Below are positions 15,712-23,755 of a stretch of 39,264 bases of DNA, one piece after another. The stretch is taken from assembly GCA_045590155.1 (NCBI GenBank), contig JAZNQL010000002.1, forward strand, positions 1-39,264, read 5' to 3'. Every line of letters begins with the position of its first letter. Positions within the stretch are counted from its first letter, which is position 1. The notes beneath the pieces were generated by a model. It made no database searches, had not been told where the DNA came from, and worked only from the letters and a program-made list of their open reading frames with translations. Both the position numbers and the translations under genes were made by a program. The stretch comes from JAZNQL01 sp045590155 (lineage in GTDB: Bacteria; Bacillota; Clostridia; UMGS1883; UMGS1540).

Positions 15712-16797
15712 TTAGAATTTGGTCGGATTTGAATCAAGATACTTCTGAACCATCATAGCAACCTTAAATGTTATGGCGTGTTCAAAATTGCGCAAATCAA
15801 GACCTGTAAGCTTCTGAACCTTGTCAAGTCTGTAAACCAAGGTATTTCTGTGAACATAGAGCTGACGCGAGGTTTCAGAAACGTTCAAATTATTTTCAAA
15901 AAACTTTATTATAGTGTAAAGAGTTTCCCTGTCAAGTACCTCAAGGGGTTTTTTCTTAAACACTTCGTGTAAAAACAGTTCGCAAAGCGTTGTAGGAAGC
16001 TGATATATAAGTCTTGCTATACCAAGATTTTCGTAGTTTATAATATTTTTTTCAGTGTCAAAAACTTTGCATATCTCAATGGCAATCTGTGCCTCTCGGT
16101 ATGCAGATGCAATATCCTTTATAGTAGGAGCAACCGAGCTTATACCAATAGTTACATCTATCATAGCTTCGCTGCAAAGAGTATCAACAATGCTTTTTGC
16201 AAGAGTATTTAAGCTTTCAACAGTAGCATCACGGCTGATTTGTTTTACCAAAACAACTGAACATTCATCAAGACCTATGGTAAAGTCAAAATCTTTTTCA
16301 GGGAAAAGATTTTGCACAATTTCAATAATAGATGACTCAACAGCTTCGGAAGAACGAATAAGCATAACTGTTCTTGGGGAATCATATTCTATATGGAGTT
16401 CGTTTGCACGCATAAGTACGTCGCCCGGCAAAACATTATCAAGCAAAATATTTTTTACTAAAGTTGTTTTGTCGTAATGTTCGTCATGGATCTGTTTCAC
16501 TCCTGAAAGAGAAATAGACAGAATATTTGCATATTGTGCAGCTTCCGCATCTTCGCCTTCAACAAACACAATCAAATCACCGTTTGAATTTTTTTGGGGC
16601 TTTGCAAAAGTAAATCCGCCATACTTAAGATATCTGTCAGCTTTTTCTAAAGAGGATAAAATTTCATCAAGATTTTTTTCGATATAGGAATGGTCTGTAT
16701 ATGAAAAAATTATTCCCATATCGTCGATAACACCGGTATGCCTGCCGAAAGCATCATTTAACTGATAAATCATCCCCTGTGAAAATTTTGATACCAA
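15712..16797 (-). CDS. PucR/CdaR-type transcriptional regulator
   Basis: A 361-residue regulator with an N-terminal sensor-like region (about 1-110), a degenerate GGDEF-like middle (about 120-230, DVTIGISSV) and a C-terminal PucR-type helix-turn-helix (about 300-350). In the last, NLNVSETSRQLYVHRNTLVY is diagnostic. The signal sensed is unknown. It starts at a TTG at 16797 with GAGGTG five bases away; an ATG eight codons in is the alternative. It heads the ftsE-ftsX-M23 block, an order I recall from many clostridia, which suggests division-gene or envelope control, but no target site can be seen here. Confidence 0.88.
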   Translation of the reverse strand: MVSKFSQGMIYQLNDAFGRHTGVIDDMGIIFSYTDHSYIEKNLDEILSSLEKADRYLKYGGFTFAKPQKNSNGDLIVFVEGEDAEAAQYANILSISLSGVKQIHDEHYDKTTLVKNILLDNVLPGDVLMRANELHIEYDSPRTVMLIRSSEAVESSIIEIVQNLFPEKDFDFTIGLDECSVVLVKQISRDATVESLNTLAKSIVDTLCSEAMIDVTIGISSVAPTIKDIASAYREAQIAIEICKVFDTEKNIINYENLGIARLIYQLPTTLCELFLHEVFKKKPLEVLDRETLYTIIKFFENNLNVSETSRQLYVHRNTLVYRLDKVQKLTGLDLRNFEHAITFKVAMMVQKYLDSNPTKF

Positions 16798-16841
16798 AAA
16801 AACACCTCATTCCATATAGAAATAGAATTATGTACTTATAT

Positions 16842-16870
16842 ATTTTAAACGTATAGAAGAAATTTTGCAA
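16842..16870 (-). promoter_or_regulatory. Promoter of the PucR-ftsEX-M23 operon
   Basis: On the minus strand: TTGCAA (16865-16870), a 17-base spacer and TAAAAT (complement of 16842-16847). The leader to the TTG start at 16797 is about 40 bases. It is divergent from glgC. Confidence 0.65.
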
Positions 16871-16964
16871 GTAAAATTAAAAAGTTTTTACAAAAAAGTA
16901 ACATAATTTAAAAAAAATTTAAATAAAATGTCATGTTTGAATAAATTATAAAGGAGAAAATAAA

Positions 16965-18179
16965 ATGAAAAGTAAAAACTGTATCGCTATGATACTTGCG
17001 GGAGGACAAGGCTCAAGACTCGCTTCACTCACAAAAAATATAGCAAAGCCTGCGGTAAGTTACGGAGGGCGTTACAGAATCATAGATTTCACTCTGTCGA
17101 ACTGTACCCATTCAGGGCTTGATACAGTGGGGATTCTCACACAGTACCGTCCTTTGGAGCTTAATACTTATATTGGCAACGGACAACCGTGGGACCTTGA
17201 CAGAAATATGGGTGGAGCTTATATTTTACCGCCCTATATGAAAAGCGACAGCGGAGAATGGTACAGAGGAACGGCAAATGCAATATACCAGAACATAGAT
17301 TTTATAGAACAGTTTTCGCCTAAATATATTTTAATTTTATCAGGCGACCATATATATAAAATGCATTACGGCAAAATGATAAAATATCACGAAAAACAGG
17401 GAGGAGAGGCAACAATAGCCGTAATACGCGTACCTTTGAGCGAAGCTTCACGCTTTGGTATAATGAATACCGATTCAGAAAACAGAATAACAGAATTTGA
17501 AGAAAAACCTAAAAATCCAAAAAGCAATTTTGCTTCAATGGGGATATATGTTTTTAACTGGCAGACTTTAAAAAAATATCTTATTATTGACGAAAACAAT
17601 AAAAATTCTTCAAATGATTTCGGCAAAAACATTATTCCTGCAATGCTTCGGAACGGCGAACAAATGTATGCCTATCCGTTTGAGGGTTATTGGCGCGATG
17701 TAGGAACAGTAGAAAGTCTGTGGCAGGCAAATATGGATTTGATAGGAAACCCGTCGCAGTTTGATTTGCATGATAAAGACTGGCGTATATTCAGCCGAAC
17801 ATCAGTCCGTCCTCCGCATTTTATAGGCAAGAGTGCACTTGTTACAAAAAGCATTGTAACAGAAGGATGCGAAATATACGGCGACAGTGATATGAGCGTT
17901 ATTTCGGAAGGAGTTTTAATAGAAAAGGGAGCCCAAATAAAACATAGCGTAATCATGTCGGATGTAAAAATATGCTCAGGAACTAAAATAGAAAATGCCA
18001 TTATAGGAAATAATACAGTAATAGGTAAAAATTGTATTATAGGCGGAAAAGAAAAAGTAACTCTTTTGGGAGGCGGAATAAGAATAGCTGATAATGTGCA
18101 TATTAGTGCAGGCGAAAGTGTTGAAAATGATATATTAAGTCAAAACATCAGCGAACACAAGCTTAAGGAGGCGGAATAA
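16965..18179 (+). CDS. glgC: Glucose-1-phosphate adenylyltransferase, catalytic subunit
   Basis: A 404-residue enzyme making ADP-glucose from glucose-1-phosphate and ATP, the committed step of bacterial glycogen synthesis. The N-terminal nucleotidyltransferase domain has the intact loop GGQGSRLASLTKN, then KPAVSYGGRYRIIDF, GTANAIYQN, SGDHIYKM and FEEKP. The C-terminal third is a left-handed beta-helix (repeats such as VIMSDVKICSGTKIENAIIG). AAGGAG precedes the ATG. No promoter is clear; TTTACA with TAAAAA at 17 bases is a weak candidate. glgD follows with a one-base overlap (TAATG), so the two subunits should be made together. Confidence 0.95.
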   Translation: MKSKNCIAMILAGGQGSRLASLTKNIAKPAVSYGGRYRIIDFTLSNCTHSGLDTVGILTQYRPLELNTYIGNGQPWDLDRNMGGAYILPPYMKSDSGEWYRGTANAIYQNIDFIEQFSPKYILILSGDHIYKMHYGKMIKYHEKQGGEATIAVIRVPLSEASRFGIMNTDSENRITEFEEKPKNPKSNFASMGIYVFNWQTLKKYLIIDENNKNSSNDFGKNIIPAMLRNGEQMYAYPFEGYWRDVGTVESLWQANMDLIGNPSQFDLHDKDWRIFSRTSVRPPHFIGKSALVTKSIVTEGCEIYGDSDMSVISEGVLIEKGAQIKHSVIMSDVKICSGTKIENAIIGNNTVIGKNCIIGGKEKVTLLGGGIRIADNVHISAGESVENDILSQNISEHKLKEAE

Positions 18180-19291
18180 TGAACGATGCAATGGGCGTGA
18201 TTATGACAGGAGAAAGAGGCCTTTACGAACTCACTGAACACAGAGATATTTCGGCATTGCCCGTAGCGGGAAGATATAGGCTTATTGACTTTGTAATGTC
18301 GGCAATGACAAACTCAAAAATAATAAACGTAGGAGTGACAACCAAAAGCAATTATTCTTCTCTTATGGACCATTTGGGTTCAGGCAGTGCGTGGGATTTA
18401 CACCGAGGGAATTACGGTCTTTTTGTATTACCGCCATTTTTGTCGGGAAACATAAATCCTTTCAGTTCAGGAGATGTAGATATGCTCTACGGAATAATGA
18501 CATATTTCAGGAGAAGCCGCCAGAAATATGTTGTATTGTCGGGAAGCAGAAGAATATGCAATATAACCTTTGACGAGGCTATAAAACAGCATATAGAAAG
18601 CGGTGCAGAGATTACTGCAATATACTGCAAAGAAGAAAACGAGACAGCAGAAAACATGGAAAGACATACGGTTTTGGAGCTTTCGGGAAACAGAGTTTGC
18701 GGAATTGAAGTTTACCCCAAAAAAGCAAAAAGCAATAATGCCTCAATGGATATGTATATAATGGAAAAAGAGCTTCTTATGTCGCTTATAGAAGAATGTG
18801 TTTCAAAAGGTGAACACAATCTTGTGAAGGATGCTTTTATCAAAAACATAGATAAACTTAAAATTTTTGCATGGGAGTTTAAAGGTTATGTAGGTCTTGT
18901 GGATTCAGTGGCATCTTACTTTTCGTGCAATATGGATATTTTGAATCAGAACATAAGAGAAGAACTGTTTTCTAGCGAAAACCTTATCTATACAAAAATA
19001 AAAAATTCCATACCTACAAAATACGGCGAAAACGCACGCTTTACAAACTGTTTTATTGCTGACGGATGCACTATTGACGGCGAGGCTGAAAACAGTATAA
19101 TATTTCGCGGTGTAAACATAGGCAGTAACACCCTTATCAAAAATTCGATAATAATGGAAGGCGCAAACATAGGCTACGGATGCGACCTTGATAATGTGAT
19201 TTTGGACAAAGAATGTATTATCCGAGACGGCAGAAGACTTGTAGGGCAGGAAAGTTATCCTGTAATTATAAGAAAACGTGCAATAGTTTAG
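18179..19291 (+). CDS. glgD: GlgD subunit of ADP-glucose pyrophosphorylase
   Basis: A 370-residue paralogue of GlgC, typical of the Firmicutes GlgC/GlgD heteromer. It shares the fold (PVAGRYRLIDFVMS, beta-helix C-terminus). The nucleotide loop is replaced by MTGERGLYELTEHRDI and the SGDH motif reads SGSRR, so it is likely non-catalytic and modulates GlgC. AAGGAGG lies upstream and the start overlaps the glgC stop by one base. No other glycogen genes (glgA, glgB, glgP) are in view, and a new promoter starts right after it. Confidence 0.93.
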   Translation: MNDAMGVIMTGERGLYELTEHRDISALPVAGRYRLIDFVMSAMTNSKIINVGVTTKSNYSSLMDHLGSGSAWDLHRGNYGLFVLPPFLSGNINPFSSGDVDMLYGIMTYFRRSRQKYVVLSGSRRICNITFDEAIKQHIESGAEITAIYCKEENETAENMERHTVLELSGNRVCGIEVYPKKAKSNNASMDMYIMEKELLMSLIEECVSKGEHNLVKDAFIKNIDKLKIFAWEFKGYVGLVDSVASYFSCNMDILNQNIREELFSSENLIYTKIKNSIPTKYGENARFTNCFIADGCTIDGEAENSIIFRGVNIGSNTLIKNSIIMEGANIGYGCDLDNVILDKECIIRDGRRLVGQESYPVIIRKRAIV

Positions 19292-19298
19292 GAAATAA

Positions 19299-19327
19299 TT
19301 GACTAAAATAAAAAAGTATGTTACAAT
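19299..19327 (+). promoter_or_regulatory. Promoter of the long TagA-thyX-mltG operon
   Basis: TTGACT (19299-19304), a 17-base spacer and TACAAT (19322-19327), with an extended TGT just before the -10. It lies directly after the glgD stop and 32 bases before the first start codon. Confidence 0.78.
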
Positions 19328-19358
19328 ATATTAAATATATAAAAAGGTGATTTTTTTT

Positions 19359-20087
19359 ATGAGGGATACTGTAAACATACTTGGAATAGATGTAGACAGA
19401 GGCGGAATGAAAGACTCTGTTGAAATTCTGTGCGGTTTTATGAAAGAAGATAAAGCCCACGCTGTATATACCCCTAATCCTGAAATAATGATGGAAGCGT
19501 ATAAAGACAAAGAATATGCCGGTATTTTGTCGCGTGCAGACCTTGTTGTGCCTGACGGAATCGGTGTTGTGTATGCTTCAAAAATTTTAAAAAAGCCTGT
19601 AACAGAACGTGTTGCGGGCTTTGACCTTATGAACAACTTTTTTGATATAGCAGCAGAAAAGAATTATTCGGTTTTTATTTTCGGAGGGAAAGAGGGCGTT
19701 GCAGAAAAAGCTGCCGAAAATCTTGAAAAAAGAAACATAAAAATAGCAGGAACAACGCATGGTTACAGAAAAGACCACGAAAAAATAGCAGAAGAAATAA
19801 AAGAATCAGGTGCAGATATAGTTTTAGTTTGTATAGGATTTCCAAATCAGGAAAAGTGGATAGATAAATATAAAGACAAAACTGGAGCAAAAATTTTAGT
19901 GGGAGCAGGAGGCTCGGTTGATGTTTTTGCGGGCAACACAAAACGCGCACCCGAGTTTTATCGTCGCCACGGGCTTGAGTGGTTGTACCGCCTTTGCACA
20001 CAGCCTTCAAGGTTTATAAGAATGACCGTATTACCGCTGTTTATGTTAAAAGTGTTATTCAAAGGAAGAAAGAGGGATAAAAAATGA
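19359..20087 (+). CDS. WecG/TagA/CpsF-family glycosyltransferase
   Basis: A 242-residue glycosyltransferase (GT26), expected to add N-acetylmannosamine or a similar sugar to a lipid-linked precursor of wall teichoic acid or another surface glycan. Family landmarks are PDGIGVVYASKIL, RVAGFDLM, GFPNQEKW, GAGGSVDVFAGNTKRAPEF and GLEWLYRL. I start it at ATG 19359, nine bases after AAAGGTG; the GTG at 19347 lies inside that ribosome site. No other teichoic acid genes are in view. It ends in a four-base overlap with thyX (ATGA). Confidence 0.9.
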   Translation: MRDTVNILGIDVDRGGMKDSVEILCGFMKEDKAHAVYTPNPEIMMEAYKDKEYAGILSRADLVVPDGIGVVYASKILKKPVTERVAGFDLMNNFFDIAAEKNYSVFIFGGKEGVAEKAAENLEKRNIKIAGTTHGYRKDHEKIAEEIKESGADIVLVCIGFPNQEKWIDKYKDKTGAKILVGAGGSVDVFAGNTKRAPEFYRRHGLEWLYRLCTQPSRFIRMTVLPLFMLKVLFKGRKRDKK

Positions 20088-20839
20088 AAGTTACATTACT
20101 TCGCCACACACCTGAGCCTGAAAAGGCAATAGCAGCAGCAGCAAAGCTTTGTTATTCAGAAGCAGGGATAGACACCTTGATGGACAAGCTTACCGATGAA
20201 AATGTTGAAAAATTTCTTGAAATGCTTGTTTCAATAGGACACGAAAGTCCTATCGAGCATGTTACATTTACCTTTGGTATAGAGGGTGTAAGTCGCTCTC
20301 TGTTGGCACAGATTACACGACACCGTATAGCAAGTTACAGCGTAAAAAGCCAAAGATATGTTACTGAAGGACAGTTTCAGTATGTAATTCCCCACGAAAT
20401 TGAAAATAATGAAAAGGCAAAAGAAATCTTTTTAAAAGCAATGGCAGATGACCAGAAAACCTACGATGAACTGACCGCCATTTTAAAAGAAAAGCACTAC
20501 AAAGACTTTCTTAAAGAAGGAAACGACGAAAAAACCGCAGACAAGCTTGCCCAGAAAAAAGCAATAGAAGATGCACGTTATGTATTGCCAAACGCCTGCG
20601 AAACCAATATGATAGCAACCTTCAATGCAAGAAGCTTAAAGAACTTCTTCAGTCTTCGTATGTGCGAGCGAGCACAGTGGGAGATAAGAGAGCTTGCAGA
20701 AGCTATGTATAAAGAAGCAAAAAAAGTAGCACCCATTCTCTTTAAAAAATCGGGTCCTCCTTGTGTAAGAGGAATTTGTCCCGAAGGCAAAATGTCGTGC
20801 GGAAAAATGAAGGAGAAAAAAGATGCTTACGGTAATTGA
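20084..20839 (+). CDS. thyX: Flavin-dependent thymidylate synthase
   Basis: A 251-residue ThyX, making dTMP from dUMP with FAD and methylene-tetrahydrofolate. The diagnostic RHR-X7-S motif is present: R79-H80-R81 with S89. The C-terminus carries a Cys cluster (PPCVRGICPEGKMSCGK) that I recall in other clostridial ThyX proteins. It overlaps the glycosyltransferase gene by four bases and tmk by 17, so it is translationally coupled to the kinase that uses its product. There is no thyA or dihydrofolate reductase gene in the window, in line with ThyX needing neither. Confidence 0.96.
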   Translation: MKVTLLRHTPEPEKAIAAAAKLCYSEAGIDTLMDKLTDENVEKFLEMLVSIGHESPIEHVTFTFGIEGVSRSLLAQITRHRIASYSVKSQRYVTEGQFQYVIPHEIENNEKAKEIFLKAMADDQKTYDELTAILKEKHYKDFLKEGNDEKTADKLAQKKAIEDARYVLPNACETNMIATFNARSLKNFFSLRMCERAQWEIRELAEAMYKEAKKVAPILFKKSGPPCVRGICPEGKMSCGKMKEKKDAYGN

Positions 20840-21485
20840 AGGGGTTGACTCAAGCGGCAAAGCCACACATACAGAGAATGTGAAAAACATTCTTTCGGCA
20901 GAAGGGAAAAATGTAAGAAAAATAACATTTCCCGATTACAAAAGCGACTCTTCCGCACTTGTTAAAATGTATCTTGCGGGAGATTTTGGCAAAAACCCGG
21001 GGGATGTTTCGGCGTATGCAGCATCGGCATTTTATGCGGTTGACAGATATGCTTCATACAAAAAAGACTGGGGCAGTTTTTTGCATTCGGGCGGAATAGT
21101 TGTTGCAGACAGATATGTTACATCAAATATGATTCATCAGGCAGCCAAAATTAAAGATAAAGGCGAAAAAGACAGATTTTTAGATTGGGTTTACGATTTT
21201 GAATATGTAAGGCTTTCTTTACCTGTGCCCGATTTAGTAATCTTTTTGGATATGCCCCCCGAAACGGCACGTATGCTTATGGCAGACAGGGCAAATAAAA
21301 TAACAAATGAAGCACAAAAGGATATACACGAAAGTAACGCAAGATATCTTGAAGAATCATACGAAAACGCTTTTTATGTAGCCGAAAAATTTGGCTGGCA
21401 TACAGTTCATTGCGTTGGGGAAAAATTGCGTCCCATAGAGGATATAAGTAAAGAAATAGTTGGAATAATTAAAAATGGAATTTAA
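20823..21485 (+). CDS. tmk: Thymidylate kinase
   Basis: A 220-residue dTMP kinase, phosphorylating the ThyX product to dTDP. The P-loop is EGVDSSGKAT (6-15), where many homologues have GSGKTT. VADRYVTSNMIHQAAK is the DRY motif that holds the nucleotide. The lid region (ADRANKITNEAQKDIHE) is present. It begins within thyX and has its own AAGGAG seven bases upstream. The SGKAT form is seen in a recognisable clostridial subgroup, from memory, and should be active because Lys13 and Thr15 are kept. Confidence 0.93.
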   Translation: MLTVIEGVDSSGKATHTENVKNILSAEGKNVRKITFPDYKSDSSALVKMYLAGDFGKNPGDVSAYAASAFYAVDRYASYKKDWGSFLHSGGIVVADRYVTSNMIHQAAKIKDKGEKDRFLDWVYDFEYVRLSLPVPDLVIFLDMPPETARMLMADRANKITNEAQKDIHESNARYLEESYENAFYVAEKFGWHTVHCVGEKLRPIEDISKEIVGIIKNGI

Positions 21486-22317
21486 AAAGTTTGACCTTGA
21501 AAGTCGGGATAAAATAATTAAATATTTTGCACAAAAACCAGGTAAAATGGGAACCGAAAGGAACTTTACAAGCTACTTTATATGGCAGAGTGCAAACTTT
21601 GAGTATGCACAAGGGGAGGACGAAATTTTTGTCCGTTCTTACTGCAGGGGCGAGTATTGCTACCGTATGCCCTATACAGAAAAAGGCTATTTTGCGTTAA
21701 AAGAATACGTCAAAAATCAAAGTTACAAATTCAAACTCTGCGTTCTTGATAGCGAAGATTTGGAATTATTAAAAAAACTTGACCCTGAAAATTTTGAAAT
21801 AAAAGAGATACGTAATGCGGCAGATTATATCTATTCTGCCGAAAAGCTTATAACACTTTCCGGCAAAAAACTACATGCAAAGCGTAATTTTTTAAACCGA
21901 TTTTTGCAAAACCAGTTCACTTATGAAAAAATAGATTCAGAAAATCTTGAGGAAGCAAAAAATTTCACACTTGACAAAGTGAAGGATGAAAAAGAGCATA
22001 CCGCAATGACCCTTTTGTTCGATAATTTTACAGAGCTTTCTTTAATCGGTGCAATAATACGTATTGAAGGAAAAATTGTTGCCTTAAGTGTTGGCGAATG
22101 GCAAAATAGCGAAACAGTAATTATACATGTAGAAAAAGCAAATTCTGATATAGCAGGTGCATATCCTGCAATAAACAATCTTTTTGTTAAAAACGAGTTT
22201 TCAAATGCGAAATATATAAACAGAGAAGAGGATATGGGAATTGAAGGCTTAAGAAAAGCAAAGCTTTCGTATTATCCTGATATTTTGCTTATGAAGTATT
22301 CTGCAACCGAAAAGTAG
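21475..22317 (+). CDS. DUF2156 (MprF C-terminal-like) protein
   Basis: A 280-residue soluble protein related to the C-terminal GNAT-fold catalytic domain of MprF lysyl-phosphatidylglycerol synthases. The diagnostic stretch is DYIYSAEKLITLSGKKLHAK followed by RNFLNRF, and late motifs include ILHVEKANSD-like and PAINNLFVKNEF. The membrane domain of MprF is absent, so it is probably a stand-alone aminoacyl- or acyltransferase of unknown acceptor. It overlaps tmk by 11 bases and has no strong ribosome site, which suggests translational coupling. Nine bases separate it from the GNAT gene. Confidence 0.85.
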   Translation: MEFKKFDLESRDKIIKYFAQKPGKMGTERNFTSYFIWQSANFEYAQGEDEIFVRSYCRGEYCYRMPYTEKGYFALKEYVKNQSYKFKLCVLDSEDLELLKKLDPENFEIKEIRNAADYIYSAEKLITLSGKKLHAKRNFLNRFLQNQFTYEKIDSENLEEAKNFTLDKVKDEKEHTAMTLLFDNFTELSLIGAIIRIEGKIVALSVGEWQNSETVIIHVEKANSDIAGAYPAINNLFVKNEFSNAKYINREEDMGIEGLRKAKLSYYPDILLMKYSATEK

Positions 22318-22326
22318 GAGCCTTAT

Positions 22327-23193
22327 ATGAAAATAGATTTTGTAAAAGAGCAGGAAAAGGCAGAAATATATAACCTTTGGCATATATGCTTTGGCGATAC
22401 AAAAAAGTATATGGACTGGTACTTTTCTAAAGTTTATAAAACAGAAAACACTCTAGCACTTTATTGCGACGGTAAGATAGCTTCAAGTCTTCAAATCATA
22501 CCGTATACATTAAAACTGAAAGATAAAGAAATTTTATGCGGATATGTTGCAGGGGTATCCACGTTGCCTCAATTTCGATATCGCGGATTTTCGAAAGCAC
22601 TTATGGAAAAAGCAGACGAAGTAATGAAAGAAAGAGGATATTCTGCAGCCTTTTTAATACCATTCAACTTTGATTTTTATAAAAAACACGGATACAAAAT
22701 ATGCCGTCCAAACTATTGCTTTGAAGGCGAAGTTTCAAAGCTTTATGAATTTAAAAATAATACACTTTTCAAAGAATGCAAAAAATTCCCAAAGCAAGTG
22801 TATAATAGCTTTGCAGAAACTTTCGATGTTTGTATAAAAAGAGACGACAACATTTTTAATTCAGTTTATCAAGGCATAAGAAATGCTGATGGATTTTTTT
22901 GTGAAACAGAAGATTCGTATATAATTTACTCTATAAAAGATAAAACGATGAATGTTTTGGAAATGGCATATACTACCGAAAACGGTCTTAAAAACCTTCT
23001 AGGGTTTATAGCTTCACAAAATATAAACAGATTTAAAATCATAAATGCAAAAAAACAAGACTTGCACATACTTTTTAAAAATAAAGAAATTATAGAAAAA
23101 GAATTCCCACAGGCAATGCTAAAACCTTTAACAATGCAAAACCAAAAACTGATTGAAGGGACAAGCTTTTTAAGCATGCCCGAATGGATATAG
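22327..23193 (+). CDS. GNAT-family N-acetyltransferase
   Basis: A 288-residue protein with an N-terminal GNAT acetyltransferase domain (about 1-130). The acetyl-CoA loop is seen as VAGVSTLPQFRYRGFSKALM, followed by FYKKHGYKI. The C-terminal half (about 140-288) resembles the second and third domains of Eis-like acetyltransferases, but weakly. The substrate is unknown. TAGGAG lies upstream. It directly follows the DUF2156 gene, which also has a GNAT-type fold, so two related transferases sit side by side. Confidence 0.85.
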   Translation: MKIDFVKEQEKAEIYNLWHICFGDTKKYMDWYFSKVYKTENTLALYCDGKIASSLQIIPYTLKLKDKEILCGYVAGVSTLPQFRYRGFSKALMEKADEVMKERGYSAAFLIPFNFDFYKKHGYKICRPNYCFEGEVSKLYEFKNNTLFKECKKFPKQVYNSFAETFDVCIKRDDNIFNSVYQGIRNADGFFCETEDSYIIYSIKDKTMNVLEMAYTTENGLKNLLGFIASQNINRFKIINAKKQDLHILFKNKEIIEKEFPQAMLKPLTMQNQKLIEGTSFLSMPEWI

Positions 23194-23204
23194 GAGAGAA
23201 AATA

Positions 23205-23741
23205 ATGGTATATGTATTTTTAGCGCAAGGATTTGAAGAAATAGAAGCCCTGACTGCAGTTGACCTTCTTCGCAGGGCACAAATCCCTGTAAAAACAGTA
23301 AGTATAGACGGGGAAGAAGTAACAGGTTCGCACGAAATTTCTGTAAAAGCAGATATGTTACTTTGTGATATTAAAGAAGATTTTGATGCAGTTATATTAC
23401 CTGGCGGAATGCCCGGCACAACAAACTTGAACGAATGTGAGAAGATACACGACATTTTGGATATCGCAAACAAAAATCAAAAGCTTATTTGTGCAATATG
23501 TGCAGCACCGATGATCTTAGGTATGCACGGACTTTTAAAAGGCAAAAAAGCAACCTCATACCCTGGCTTTGAAAAGTATCTTGAAGGGGCAAATCTTTCA
23601 GAGGAAAGAGTGTGCTGCGATGGTAATATTATAACCTCACGAGGAGCAGGTACGGCAGCAGAGTTTGCCGCAGCAATAATCACGGCGTTAGACAAAAAAG
23701 AAAAGGCAGAAGAAATCTTAAAATCCATTTTACACAAATAA
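23205..23741 (+). CDS. DJ-1/PfpI family protein
   Basis: A 178-residue single-domain protein of the DJ-1/ThiJ group. Conserved residues are Glu14 in GFEEIEALTAVDLLRRA and the nucleophile Cys99 in ICAICAAP, equivalent to E18 and C106 of DJ-1. Suggested roles in the family include repair of glyoxal damage or redox sensing; the actual role here is unknown. I start it at 23205 (MVYVFLAQ), which has TAGGAGAG upstream. An in-frame ATG at 23184 lies inside the previous gene. Confidence 0.9.
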   Translation: MVYVFLAQGFEEIEALTAVDLLRRAQIPVKTVSIDGEEVTGSHEISVKADMLLCDIKEDFDAVILPGGMPGTTNLNECEKIHDILDIANKNQKLICAICAAPMILGMHGLLKGKKATSYPGFEKYLEGANLSEERVCCDGNIITSRGAGTAAEFAAAIITALDKKEKAEEILKSILHK

Positions 23742-23755
23742 AGGATAAATAGCAA

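Noticed and set aside
18179..19291. glgD as a decayed copy of glgC
   Set aside because: The changed nucleotide motifs match the known non-catalytic GlgD partner and the frame is intact, so it is a real gene.
19331..20010. Minus-strand open frames opposite the TagA-type gene
   Set aside because: Leu/Phe-rich low-complexity products from A-rich codons on the other strand; no ribosome sites.
23090..23473. 127-residue minus-strand frame across the GNAT/DJ-1 junction
   Set aside because: It spans two genes with good plus-strand motifs and has no recognisable features.
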